Source of the DNA: an uncultured Clostridia bacterium
GTDB lineage: Bacteria; Bacillota; Clostridia; TANB77; CAG-508
DNA: 64,000 nt
Direction of reading: 5' to 3'
Assembly: GCA_934129785.1 (NCBI GenBank)
Contig: CAKOWW010000005.1
Coordinates: 33,493-97,492 of the forward strand
The position numbers and the translations under genes were made by a program. The notes beneath the pieces are model-generated. The model was not told the origin of the DNA and made no database searches. It saw nothing but the letters and a program-made list of their open reading frames with translations. Every line of letters begins with the position of its first letter. The stretch's first letter is position 1. Positions 25,406-35,597 of this stretch are shown in pieces.

Positions 25406-26022
25406 TGTTTTGCTTTTATAATAATTCTATTTGAATTAAAATTATTGCAGGTAATTAATGTTAGTTGCTTGAAATTGTTATTATAGTCAAATATGGGAGA
25501 CAGGTCTGTCTCCAATACTTCTGACAATTCAAAAACTTTATATACATATCTATTTGAAGAAATATCATGTAAATATATTTTATCATTAACTGTTAGTGTA
25601 CTGATTTTACTAAAAAACATATTATTGTTATAATTATGCCCAGCAATGCAAATATTTCCTCTTTCATTGGGAGAAGTGCCATACATCTTACATGGAGCAG
25701 TTTTTAAGAGCTCTTCACTAATATTTGAAAAGATTGGATAATATAAATTAATTTTTGGAATTTCAATAATACCAAATAAATTATCAGTACTGGAAGTTTT
25801 TGTTTGGGTATAAGAATTATTATTAGAATATAATTTATATATCTCATAATTTTCAATAAGTTGCTTTGAAAATTTTTCTTGATTTTTCCTAGGAAAAGTA
25901 TAGTAAATTAATAAAAAAATAAAAAAGGCAAACAATATAAAAGAAATTATAAATTGAAATTTAAAAAATCTTTTATTTATCTTATGTTTGCCTTTAAAAT
26001 TTGTATCTAAAATTTGATTCAT
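25402..26022 (-). CDS. srtD: sortase (class D-like)
   Basis: This 206-residue membrane transpeptidase has a membrane anchor at about residues 24-43 and the sortase domain from about residue 85 (GIIEIPKINLYYPI). The catalytic His is in AGHNY, Cys in TLITCNN and Arg in NSNRIIIKA. It cleaves LPXTG-type signals and links the protein to the cell wall. Class D is suggested by size and by the TLITC context but not certain. The convergent neighbouring gene encodes an LPKTG protein, its likely substrate. Confidence 0.88.
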   Translation of the reverse strand: MNQILDTNFKGKHKINKRFFKFQFIISFILFAFFIFLLIYYTFPRKNQEKFSKQLIENYEIYKLYSNNNSYTQTKTSSTDNLFGIIEIPKINLYYPIFSNISEELLKTAPCKMYGTSPNERGNICIAGHNYNNNMFFSKISTLTVNDKIYLHDISSNRYVYKVFELSEVLETDLSPIFDYNNNFKQLTLITCNNFNSNRIIIKAKQ

Positions 26023-26076
26023 TTTTTTTTACTCCAACTATTTTTTCTTTAAATAGTGTATGTAAAAAAATAAATT

Positions 26077-26433
26077 TTATAATGAAAAAACTTGTTTTTT
26101 GTAAATTTCAGGAGCAACTTCGAAACGAATTTTAAAACAAGTAAAATCTTCTAATTCGTTTTCTTCTAAACAGTCTAAATATATATCCAGTTCATCTAAA
26201 TTTTTACAAGCCGATATTATAATTGGATTTAATTTATAATTAAACATTAATTCTAAACCTAAATCTATAGCTTGGAAAATAGAACCATTTTCTCTGTGAA
26301 GAATTAAATCAATAGATTCTCTAAACCTAGAAATAGGAGCATTTTTAAACCTATTTAAAGGAAGTTTTATATTATTATATGGTAAATAAGCTAATTGTTC
26401 TTTTTCTGAAACTATTAAAGTGTTTTGAATCAT
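26077..26433 (-). CDS. unknown 118-residue protein
   Basis: This small soluble protein with no signal or membrane segment begins MIQNTLIVSEKEQLAYLPY and starts behind AAGGAG. It contains an acidic helix (LDELDIYLDCLEENELEDF). I recognise no domain. It is read divergently from the suf operon, with the suf promoter about 120 bases away, and lies 54 bases upstream of the sortase start on the same strand. Confidence 0.6.
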   Translation of the reverse strand: MIQNTLIVSEKEQLAYLPYNNIKLPLNRFKNAPISRFRESIDLILHRENGSIFQAIDLGLELMFNYKLNPIIISACKNLDELDIYLDCLEENELEDFTCFKIRFEVAPEIYKKQVFSL

Positions 26434-26544
26434 AAATGTAATCTCCTTAATAAATAATATTAAGCCTATTATAACTGGAAAATATATTTTAGTAAATAAA
26501 AATTTTTGAAAAAATTATTACATTTTTATTACATCAAAAAGTTT

Positions 26545-26596
26545 GTTAGCCTTGACAAACAAATGAAAAAATATTATAATGTTAACCGTGACTAAC
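26545..26596 (+). promoter_or_regulatory. suf promoter with a duplicated operator-like sequence
   Basis: A perfect promoter, TTGACA (26552-26557), 17 bp and TATAAT (26575-26580), is overlapped by GTTAGCCTTGACAAAC (26545-26560) and followed by GTTAACCGTGACTAAC (26581-26596). The two 16-mers match at 13 positions, 36 bp apart, and have GTTA...AAC dyad character. One covers the -35 and the other the start region, as expected for a repressor such as an Rrf2/IscR-type Fe-S sensor. Confidence 0.75.
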
Positions 26597-26621
26597 AATA
26601 AAAAAGAAGGGTGAAATATAT

Positions 26622-27362
26622 ATGAATAAGGAATTATTAAAAATAGAAAATTTACATGCAAAAGCAGGAGAAAAAGAAATACTAAAAGGATTAAACTTAA
26701 CAATAAACAAAGGTGAAATTCATGTAATAATGGGACCTAATGGAGCAGGAAAATCAACACTTGCGAATAACATTTTAAACAATCCAATATACAAAAAAGA
26801 AGAAGGAAAAATAGAATTTGATGGAGAAGACATAACAAATGCTAAAACAGATGAAATAGCAAGAAAAGGAATTTTTATGTCATTTCAATCACCAGAAGAA
26901 ATACCAGGAATTAGTGTAACTAATTTCTTAAAATATGCAAAAAATAAGGTAACAGGAGAACCTGTAAAAGTATTTAAATTTAAAGAAGAAGTAAAGGATT
27001 ATATGGAAAAATTAAACATGAAGCCAGAATATGCTGGTAGAAGTTTAAATGTAGGATTTTCTGGTGGAGAAAAAAAGAAAAATGAAATTTTACAAATGCT
27101 TGTATTAAACCCTAAATTAGCAATACTAGATGAAACAGACTCTGGACTAGATGTTGATGCAATAAGAACAGTTTCAAAAGGAATAGAAATGTTCAAAAAC
27201 GAAGAAAATGCAGTACTAATAATAACTCATGGAACAAAGATTTTACAAGAACTAGATGTCGACTATGTACATGTATTAGTTGATGGAAAAATAGTAAAAA
27301 CTAGCACAGGAGATTTAGCTGGAGAAATTGAAGAAAACGGATATGAAATTTATAAAAAATAA
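26622..27362 (+). CDS. sufC: SufC, Fe-S cluster assembly ATPase
   Basis: This 246-residue ABC-type ATPase has Walker A GPNGAGKS near residue 39, the signature SGGEKKK and Walker B LAILDETDSGLD with the SufC-specific spacing. It works with SufB and SufD as the scaffold complex that builds Fe-S clusters in the cytoplasm. It is the first gene of sufCBDSU and starts behind GAAGGGTG. The operon order is the usual Firmicutes one except that sufU is followed by mnmA. Confidence 0.96.
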   Translation: MNKELLKIENLHAKAGEKEILKGLNLTINKGEIHVIMGPNGAGKSTLANNILNNPIYKKEEGKIEFDGEDITNAKTDEIARKGIFMSFQSPEEIPGISVTNFLKYAKNKVTGEPVKVFKFKEEVKDYMEKLNMKPEYAGRSLNVGFSGGEKKKNEILQMLVLNPKLAILDETDSGLDVDAIRTVSKGIEMFKNEENAVLIITHGTKILQELDVDYVHVLVDGKIVKTSTGDLAGEIEENGYEIYKK

Positions 27363-27382
27363 AAAAGCAAGGGGTGAAATAC

Positions 27383-28786
27383 ATGAAGCAAAAAACTCAA
27401 ATTGAAGAAGTAAATAACAATATATATGATTTTAAAAAAGAAGATAATTATGATTTCAAAATAAAAAAAGGATTAACACCTGAAATTATAAGTGAAATAT
27501 CAGAACAAAAAAATGACCCACAATGGATGAGAGATTTTAGACAAAAAGCTTTAGAGGTATATAATGAGCTAGAATTGCCAACATGGGGACCAAGTTTAAA
27601 AGAATTAAACATGGATGAAATTGCAACATATGTAAGACCTAAAACAGATATGAAAAGCAATTGGGATGATGTACCAGAAGATATAAAAGATACATTTGAC
27701 AAATTAGGAATACCAGAAGCAGAGAAAAAATCCTTAGCAGGTGTTGGAGCACAATATGATTCAGAAGTTGTGTATCATAGCATAAAAGAAGAATTAGTAA
27801 AACAAGGTGTTATATACACAGATATGGAAACAGCTGTAAGAGAATACGGAGATTTAGTAAAAGAACATTTTATGAAATGTGTACCAGTTAATGACCACAA
27901 ATTTGTAGCATTACATGGTGCTGTTTGGTCTGGTGGATCTTTTGTATATGTTCCAAAAGGTGTAAAAGTGGATATTCCGCTTCAATCTTATTTTAGATTA
28001 AACTCACCAGAATCAGGACAATTTGAACATACATTAATTATAGTTGATGAAGGCGCAAGTTTACACTTTATAGAAGGATGTTCAGCACCAAAATACAATA
28101 AAGTAAACCTACATGCAGGTTGTGTTGAATTATATGTTAAGAAAAATGCATATTTAAGATACTCAACAATTGAAAACTGGTCAAAAAACATGTTAAATCT
28201 AAACACAAAAAAAGCAATAGTTGAAGAAGGTGGACAAATAGACTGGGTAACAGGTTCATTTGGTTCAAAAATATCAATGCTATATCCATTAAGTGTTTTA
28301 AATGGAAAAGGAGCAAAAACAGAATATACTGGAATATCTTTTGCTGGACATGGACAAGACTTAGATACAGGATTTAAAGTAATACATAATGCAGAAAATA
28401 CATCATCTGTAATAAATTCAAAATCAATATCAAAAAATGGTGGAAAAGCAACATACAGAAGTTTGGTGAAAATAAGACCAAACGCTAAAAATTCAAAATG
28501 TTCAGTATCATGTGAATCATTAATGCTAGATGATATATCAGCATCTGATACAATACCAGTAAATGATATAGAAACAGATGAAGTAGAATTCTCACATGAA
28601 GCAAAAATAGGAAAAATAAGTGATAAAACAATATTCTATTTAATGAGTAGAGGAATATCTGAAGAAGATGCAAAAGCAATGATTGTAAGAGGATTTGCTT
28701 ATCCAATTGCAAAAGAGCTACCAGTAGAATATGCAGTAGAAATGAATAACTTAATAAATCTAGAATTAGAAGGGAGCATTGGATAA
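27383..28786 (+). CDS. sufB: SufB, Fe-S cluster assembly scaffold
   Basis: The product has 467 residues from ATG 27383. The GTG at 27374 lies within the ribosome-binding site and is rejected as a start. The central beta-helix contains EGCSAPKYN and the C-terminal half has SRGISEEDAKAMIVRGFA, typical of SufB. It assembles nascent Fe-S clusters together with SufC and SufD. Its stop overlaps the sufD start (TAATG), so the two are translationally coupled. Confidence 0.96.
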   Translation: MKQKTQIEEVNNNIYDFKKEDNYDFKIKKGLTPEIISEISEQKNDPQWMRDFRQKALEVYNELELPTWGPSLKELNMDEIATYVRPKTDMKSNWDDVPEDIKDTFDKLGIPEAEKKSLAGVGAQYDSEVVYHSIKEELVKQGVIYTDMETAVREYGDLVKEHFMKCVPVNDHKFVALHGAVWSGGSFVYVPKGVKVDIPLQSYFRLNSPESGQFEHTLIIVDEGASLHFIEGCSAPKYNKVNLHAGCVELYVKKNAYLRYSTIENWSKNMLNLNTKKAIVEEGGQIDWVTGSFGSKISMLYPLSVLNGKGAKTEYTGISFAGHGQDLDTGFKVIHNAENTSSVINSKSISKNGGKATYRSLVKIRPNAKNSKCSVSCESLMLDDISASDTIPVNDIETDEVEFSHEAKIGKISDKTIFYLMSRGISEEDAKAMIVRGFAYPIAKELPVEYAVEMNNLINLELEGSIG

Positions 28787-29852
28787 TGGAAAAAATAACT
28801 TTAAATAATACACCAGTAAGAACTTCTAAATCATTTGGAATAAACAATATAAAACTAGAGAATGTAGTAATTCCAGAAAAAATAAATGAATATCAAAATC
28901 TTAAAATACAAAATGAAAATAGTAATGTTTTAATAACAGAAGATGTAGAAAATTTTGATATAACATATGGAGTTGGAAAAGATTTAGTAGAACAAGTAAA
29001 AAACAATTCAAATAAGAAGTTAAAAATAGAAATAAACGGAAAAAATGAAGAACCTATTATATTAGACTTTAAACTAGATGAAGATAATAAAGAATTAGTA
29101 GAAAATATAGTTATAATTGCAAATGAAAGGTCAAAAGCAGACATTACAATAAAATTCAGCCAAGATACAAAATCAGAATATTATCATAATGGAATACTAA
29201 ATATTGTAGCAAAAGAAAATTCAAATTTAAATATTAACTTAATAAATTTATTAGGGGGTATAACAAATAATTTTCATACAATAGAAAATAATATAGATGA
29301 TAAAGCAGATGTGAAATACACAATAATCGATTTTGGCGGAAAAAATAGTATTACTAACTACTATTCTAACATAACTGGAAAAAACGGTAAAAATAGTGTT
29401 TATACTGCTTATTTAGGCGGAAAGGATAATATTTTAGATTTAAATTATATTGCAGAGCTAAAAGGTGAACAATCAAAAGTAAAATTTGAAGTACAAGGAG
29501 CCTTAACACATAATGCAGGAAAACACTTTAAAGGAACAATAGACTTTAAGCGTGGTTGTAAAAAGGCAGTTGGAAGTGAAAATGAATTTTGTATGTTATT
29601 ATCAGAAAAAGCAAAATCACTTGCATTACCAATGCTTTTATGTAGTGAAGAAGATGTAGAAGGTGAACATAGCTGTGCAGCTGGAAAAATTGAGCCAAAA
29701 GAATTGTTCTATTTAATGAGCAGAGGAATAAACAAAAAAGATGCTATGAAACTAATGGTAAGAGCAAAATTCAATAAAATCATAGAAAAAATAAAAATAG
29801 AAGAATTAAAACAAGAAATTATAGATGAAATTGATAGGAGATTAGAAGAATA

Positions 29853-29853
<1 letters not shown>
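28786..29853 (+). CDS. sufD: SufD, Fe-S cluster assembly protein
   Basis: This 355-residue paralogue of SufB has the conserved end motif CSCAAG-like HSCAAGKIEP and FYLMSRGINKKDAMKLM. It pairs with SufB in the SufBC2D scaffold. The N-terminal third is diverged and Asn/Lys-rich, which is common in low-GC species. It overlaps sufB by one base and abuts sufS. Confidence 0.93.
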
Positions 29854-31073
<1,220 letters not shown>

Positions 31074-31087
31074 CAAGGAGAATAGCA

Positions 31088-31525
31088 ATGGAAGACTTAA
31101 ATGATGTATATAATGACCTAATAATGGAACATAGTATGAATTCATATAACAAAAAACAACTAGAAAATCCAGACTATGAAGAAAAAGGACATAATCCAAA
31201 TTGCGGAGATGAAATAACACTAGAATTAAAATTAGATGGAAATAAAATAAAAGATTTAGCTTTTTTAGGACATGGTTGTGCAATATCTCAAAGCTCAACA
31301 TCTATAATGATAGATACATTAAAAGGCAAAACAATAGATGAAGCAAAAGAGATAATAAAAACATTTATTGAAATGATTAAAAGAGAAACAACTGATGAAA
31401 AAGAGCTAGAAAAGTTGGAAGATGCAATAGCATTTAGAAATATAGCAAATATGCCTGCAAGAGTTAAATGTGCATTACTTGCTTGGCATACAATGGAGGA
31501 TATGTTAAATAAAGATGGAAAATAA
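31088..31525 (+). CDS. sufU: SufU, sulfur-transfer protein
   Basis: This 145-residue zinc-binding IscU-like protein has three conserved Cys, in NPNCGDE, GHGCAIS and RVKCALLAWHT. In Gram-positive bacteria SufU accepts sulfur from SufS and delivers it to the SufBCD complex. It is preceded by AAGGAG and overlaps the mnmA start by 11 bases. Confidence 0.95.
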   Translation: MEDLNDVYNDLIMEHSMNSYNKKQLENPDYEEKGHNPNCGDEITLELKLDGNKIKDLAFLGHGCAISQSSTSIMIDTLKGKTIDEAKEIIKTFIEMIKRETTDEKELEKLEDAIAFRNIANMPARVKCALLAWHTMEDMLNKDGK

Positions 31526-32570
31526 GAAAAAAGTTTTATTAGGAATGAGTGGAGGAGTAGATAGTAGTGTATCTGCAATACTGCTTAAAGAAGCGGGATA
31601 TGATGTAATAGGAACAACATTAGAATTATATGGTGGAAGCTGTTGCAATATATCTACAAATATAGATGCAAAAAAAGTCTGTGAAAAAATTGGAATACCA
31701 CATTTTACATTTAATTATACAGACGAATTTAAAAAACATGTTGTAGATGATTTTATAAATTGCTATTCAAATTGTAAAACTCCAAATCCATGTATAGAAT
31801 GCAATAGATATTTAAAATTTGGAGTAATGTATGAAAAAGCAAAACAATTAGGGTGCGAATACATAGCAACTGGGCATTATGCCAAAACAGAATTTGATGA
31901 AAGCTATGGGAAAATAGTATTAAAAAAAGCCAAAAACTTGGCTAAAGATCAAAGTTATGTATTATATAATACACCGAGTGATATATTACCAAAAGTTCTA
32001 TTTCCACTAGGAAACTTTAATAGCAAAGATGAAATAAGAAAAATAGCAAGAGAACATGAACTGGTAGTTGCAAATAAGCCAGATAGTGAAGATATTTGCT
32101 TTATTCCAGATGGAAATTATAAAACATTTTTAGAAAATAATTCTAAATTAAAGCCAAAACAAGGAAACATAGTAGATAAAAATGGAAATGTTCTAGGAAA
32201 GCATAAAGGATTATATTATTATACAATTGGACAAAGAAAAGGACTAGGAATATCTTACAAAGTTCCATTATTTGTAACAGGATTTAATAAAGCTAGAAAT
32301 GAAGTTATTGTAGGTGAGATGAAAGATCTATTTAAAAAAGAAATGGAAGTTTGCAATGTTAATTTATTATTAATAGACAAACTAGAAAAAGAAATGAAAG
32401 TTTCTGTAAAGACTAGATATTCTAGCAAACAAGAAAATGCTACAATAAGTCCATTAGAGAACGGAAATGTAAAAGTAGAATTTGATGAACCACAAAAAAG
32501 CTTAACACCAGGGCAATCAGCAGTATTTTATATTGATGATATTGTTTTAGGTGGAGGAAAAATAAAATAA
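31515..32570 (+). CDS. mnmA: tRNA-specific 2-thiouridylase MnmA
   Basis: This 351-residue protein has an N-terminal PP-loop (GMSGGVDSSVSA), the catalytic Cys pair in NPCIECNRYLKF and SEDICFIPDG, and a C-terminal beta-barrel ending TPGQSAVFY. It thiolates U34 of tRNA-Lys, Glu and Gln using sulfur relayed from a cysteine desulfurase, which explains its overlap with sufU at the end of the suf operon. Confidence 0.95.
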   Translation: MENKKKVLLGMSGGVDSSVSAILLKEAGYDVIGTTLELYGGSCCNISTNIDAKKVCEKIGIPHFTFNYTDEFKKHVVDDFINCYSNCKTPNPCIECNRYLKFGVMYEKAKQLGCEYIATGHYAKTEFDESYGKIVLKKAKNLAKDQSYVLYNTPSDILPKVLFPLGNFNSKDEIRKIAREHELVVANKPDSEDICFIPDGNYKTFLENNSKLKPKQGNIVDKNGNVLGKHKGLYYYTIGQRKGLGISYKVPLFVTGFNKARNEVIVGEMKDLFKKEMEVCNVNLLLIDKLEKEMKVSVKTRYSSKQENATISPLENGNVKVEFDEPQKSLTPGQSAVFYIDDIVLGGGKIK

Positions 32571-32584
32571 ATATAAAATGAATG

Positions 32585-32617
32585 ACTCTGGGCCTTGTAG
32601 GTTTCCAGAGTTTTATT
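32585..32617. terminator. bidirectional terminator between mnmA and dpaB
   Basis: ACTCTGG (32585-32591) pairs with CCAGAGT (32605-32611), followed by TTTATTTTA. It lies between convergent genes. Confidence 0.7.
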
Positions 32618-33196
32618 TTATAATAAGATAGGACTAATTTGTTCACCATCTAAAGCAAATTTAATTGTTTTTATAATATATTCAGAATCAAAAACAATTG
32701 AACGTGGTTTAGTAATAGGATTATCTTGTTTAAAGGGAACAAAATAATAATTTTGCCTATTTAATAATTTACCTATGTTTTCAGCATTGCCACTTAATCC
32801 ATTATTTGTAGAAGGTGCAATTACTAGTGGATTGCCATTTCTTAAATGGGACTTGGCGGACATAACTGCTGGTGTATCTATAATATCACAAGCAAGCTTT
32901 GCCATAGTATTTCCAGAACATGGAGCTATAATCATAATATCTGTTAATTTTTTAGGACCAATTGGTTCAGCCTCTGTAATAGTATGAATAATCTTTTTAT
33001 TTGTGATGCTTTCAATTTGAGAAATAAAGTCTTTAGCTTTTCCAAATTTCGTGTCTAATTCATAACTGTTGTATGACATAATAGGAAGTACTTGAGCACC
33101 TTGATTTATAAGTTCTTTGATTTTTGGGATTGTTTTTTTGAAGGTACAGAATGAACCTGTTAAAACAAAGCCTATTTTTATGCCATTTAATTCCAA
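32618..33196 (-). CDS. dpaB: dipicolinate synthase subunit B (SpoVFB/DpaB)
   Basis: This 192-residue flavoprotein-family protein starts at TTG 33196, because a stop codon lies two codons upstream, with AGGAGGG about 15 bases before. It begins MELNGIKIGFVLTGSFCTF and contains IIAPCSGNTMAKLA and SAKSHLRNG, typical of SpoVFB. With DpaA it makes dipicolinic acid in the mother cell for spore-core dehydration. DpaA is usually encoded next to it but is absent here. Confidence 0.9.
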   Translation of the reverse strand: MELNGIKIGFVLTGSFCTFKKTIPKIKELINQGAQVLPIMSYNSYELDTKFGKAKDFISQIESITNKKIIHTITEAEPIGPKKLTDIMIIAPCSGNTMAKLACDIIDTPAVMSAKSHLRNGNPLVIAPSTNNGLSGNAENIGKLLNRQNYYFVPFKQDNPITKPRSIVFDSEYIIKTIKFALDGEQISPILL

Positions 33197-33338
33197 TATT
33201 CATCAAACCCTCCTTTCAAACTACATTTATATATAATATGTTTTTAGTAGGTATCCTTTCTACAATTTTCGCTTTATTTTTCAAAAAAAGTATGATAAAA
33301 TCCACATAAGAAAATTAAAATACAAAGGAGAATGAAAA

Positions 33339-35105
33339 ATGGAAGAAAAATATAATTGGAATCTAAAAGAAATATTTGCATCTAAGGAAGACTTTGAAAA
33401 AACGAAAATGGCGATGTTAGAAGAGCTAGAAGAAATAAGCAAATTCAAAGGAAATTTATGTGAAAGTTCAAATTCACTATATCAATGTTATAAGATATAT
33501 GAAATAGCATTAGAAAAATTAGAAAGACTATATGCATATGGAATGCTTAAATATCATTTAGATATGTCTAATCAAGAGGGAATAAAATTATTTAAAGAAG
33601 TAGAAAGTATATCTACAGAGTTTGCTACAAAAACATCATTTATAACACCAGAAATTACATTTGAAGACTCAGATAAAATAAGAAACTATTTAAAAGAAAA
33701 CAAAGATTTACAAAGATATCAAAGAGATATTAATGATATTCTAGAAGAAAAAGAACATATATTAAGCAAAGAAGAAGAAAATTTATTATCAAATTATCAA
33801 GAAGTATTTTCAGCTCCTGAAAACACATTTGATATCTTAACAAATGCGGAATTTAAATTTGGAACACTTATAGATGAAGAGGGAAAAGAGCAAGAGATGA
33901 CAGATAGTAACTATACATTATTCTTAAAAAGCCAAAATGAAAAAGTTAGAAAACAGGCTTTTGATTTGATGTATAAAAAATATAGTGAATTTATAAATAC
34001 AATAACTGAATTATATTTATCAAATGTAAAAAAGACAGCAATTACTGCTAAATTAAGAAAATATAATTCAAGTTTAGAGAAAGCTGTTAAATCAGATGAT
34101 GCAAGCATAAAAGTATATGATACACTAATAAAATCTATACATGAGAATATGAGTGTAAATCATAAATTTATTGATGTAAAGAAAAAGCTATTAAAGAAAA
34201 ATGACTTTCATATGTACGATTTATATGTAAATCCTTTTGAAGAAGGAAAAGATGAAATAACATTTGAAGATGCAAGAAAGGAAGTAATGGGAGCTTTAAA
34301 TGTTATGGGTAAAGAATATACAGATAAATTAACAGAGGCTTTTGATAATAATTGGATAGATGTGTATGCAAAGCCAAACAAAAGAGGTGGAGCATATAGT
34401 ATGGGAGTTTATGGTGTTCACCCATTTGTTTTAACAAATTTTGTGAACAGTAAAAGAGATGTAAGTACAATAGCACATGAATTAGGACATAGTATGCATT
34501 CATATTATTCAAGTAAAAATCAAACAATAATAGATGCAAATTATACAATAATGACTGCTGAAGTTGCATCAACTGTTAATGAAATTTTACTTAGTGAGTA
34601 TCAAACAAGAAATGAAAAAGATAAAACCAAAAAGGCTGAACTTATATATGAATTACTAGAAATGATAAGAGCAACATTATTTAGACAATCAATGTTTGCA
34701 GAATTTGAGAAAATAGTACATGATAAAATAGAAGCGGGAGAGACCCTTTCATCAGAAGATTTAAATAATATTTATTACGATTTGAATAAACAATACTTTG
34801 GCGAAAATATGATAGTAGATGAACAAATTAAATATGAATGGGCAAGGATTCCTCACTTTTATTCAGATTTTTATGTTTATAAATATGCAACAGGAATATC
34901 ATCTGCTATAAGTATTGCAGATAACATATTAAACAAGGGAGAAACTTTTGTAAATAGATATATAGAAATGTTAAAACAAGGTTGCTCTAAAAAGTCAATA
35001 GATTTATTAAAGATGGTGGATGTAGACTTAGAAGACGAACATGTATATAAACAAGCAATCAACTTCTATGAAGGAAAAATAAAAGAATTAGAACAATTAA
35101 TTTAA
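33339..35105 (+). CDS. pepF: oligoendopeptidase F
   Basis: This 588-residue M3-family zinc metallopeptidase has the catalytic HELGH within STIAHELGHSMHSYYS near residue 383 and the downstream Glu in TAEVASTVNEILL. It cleaves short peptides in the cytoplasm. Length and domain order (helical N-terminal lobe, then catalytic half) match PepF. The start follows AAAGGAG. It stands alone, with a promoter-like region before it and the SOS-like region after. Confidence 0.95.
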   Translation: MEEKYNWNLKEIFASKEDFEKTKMAMLEELEEISKFKGNLCESSNSLYQCYKIYEIALEKLERLYAYGMLKYHLDMSNQEGIKLFKEVESISTEFATKTSFITPEITFEDSDKIRNYLKENKDLQRYQRDINDILEEKEHILSKEEENLLSNYQEVFSAPENTFDILTNAEFKFGTLIDEEGKEQEMTDSNYTLFLKSQNEKVRKQAFDLMYKKYSEFINTITELYLSNVKKTAITAKLRKYNSSLEKAVKSDDASIKVYDTLIKSIHENMSVNHKFIDVKKKLLKKNDFHMYDLYVNPFEEGKDEITFEDARKEVMGALNVMGKEYTDKLTEAFDNNWIDVYAKPNKRGGAYSMGVYGVHPFVLTNFVNSKRDVSTIAHELGHSMHSYYSSKNQTIIDANYTIMTAEVASTVNEILLSEYQTRNEKDKTKKAELIYELLEMIRATLFRQSMFAEFEKIVHDKIEAGETLSSEDLNNIYYDLNKQYFGENMIVDEQIKYEWARIPHFYSDFYVYKYATGISSAISIADNILNKGETFVNRYIEMLKQGCSKKSIDLLKMVDVDLEDEHVYKQAINFYEGKIKELEQLI

Positions 35106-35154
35106 AGGAAATAGATATATATTATTATAAGTTTTTTTGAATAGAAAATAAAAA

Positions 35155-35236
35155 AAGCGAACATTTTTTTAGAAAAAGTATTGACAAAGAAAAAATGTTC
35201 GCTTATAATATATTTACAAAAACGAACAAACATTTC
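35155..35236 (+). promoter_or_regulatory. promoter with GAAC half-sites (LexA-like) before the YneA-like gene
   Basis: TTGACA (35181-35186), 17 bp and TATAAT (35204-35209) form a strong promoter. A 15-bp perfect inverted repeat flanks the -35: AAGCGAACATTTTTT at 35155-35169 and its complement at 35190-35204. A third site, CGAACAAACATTTCG, lies at about 35222-35236. Each carries the CGAAC half of the Gram-positive LexA box, fitting SOS control of a YneA-like protein. There is no T-run, so termination is unlikely. Confidence 0.65.
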
Positions 35237-35252
35237 GTAAGGAGGATGTATT

Positions 35253-35555
35253 ATGAAATTAAAAATAACAAATAAAAGAAAATTTAAAAGAACGATTTTA
35301 ATTATAATATTTGGAATGCTATTAATATTATTTTTTGCATTAAATAATGCATATTCAAATGGTGAAATTAAATATAAACAAGAATATATATATTCAGGTG
35401 ATACACTATGGACAATAGCGGAAGATGAAGCTAAAAACAATAAATACTATGAAAATAAAGATATAAGAAATATAATTTCCGAAATAAAGCAAATAAATAA
35501 TATCCAAAATGGTGAACTTAAAGTAGGGCAAAAAATAGAAATACCAACTTTGTAG
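35253..35555 (+). CDS. yneA: YneA-like LysM membrane protein (SOS division inhibitor)
   Basis: This 100-residue protein has a Lys-rich start, one membrane helix (residues about 14-33) and a C-terminal LysM domain beginning YSGDTLWTIAEDEAKNN and ending KVGQKIEIPTL. This is the architecture of YneA, the SOS-induced inhibitor of cell division in Bacillus, which uses LysM to bind peptidoglycan. The promoter with LexA-like half-sites supports this. It starts behind AAGGAGG. Sequence alone cannot prove division inhibition. Confidence 0.72.
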   Translation: MKLKITNKRKFKRTILIIIFGMLLILFFALNNAYSNGEIKYKQEYIYSGDTLWTIAEDEAKNNKYYENKDIRNIISEIKQINNIQNGELKVGQKIEIPTL

Positions 35556-35597
35556 TTAGAACTAAAATAGGAGACTACTAAAAAGTAAGCTCCTATT

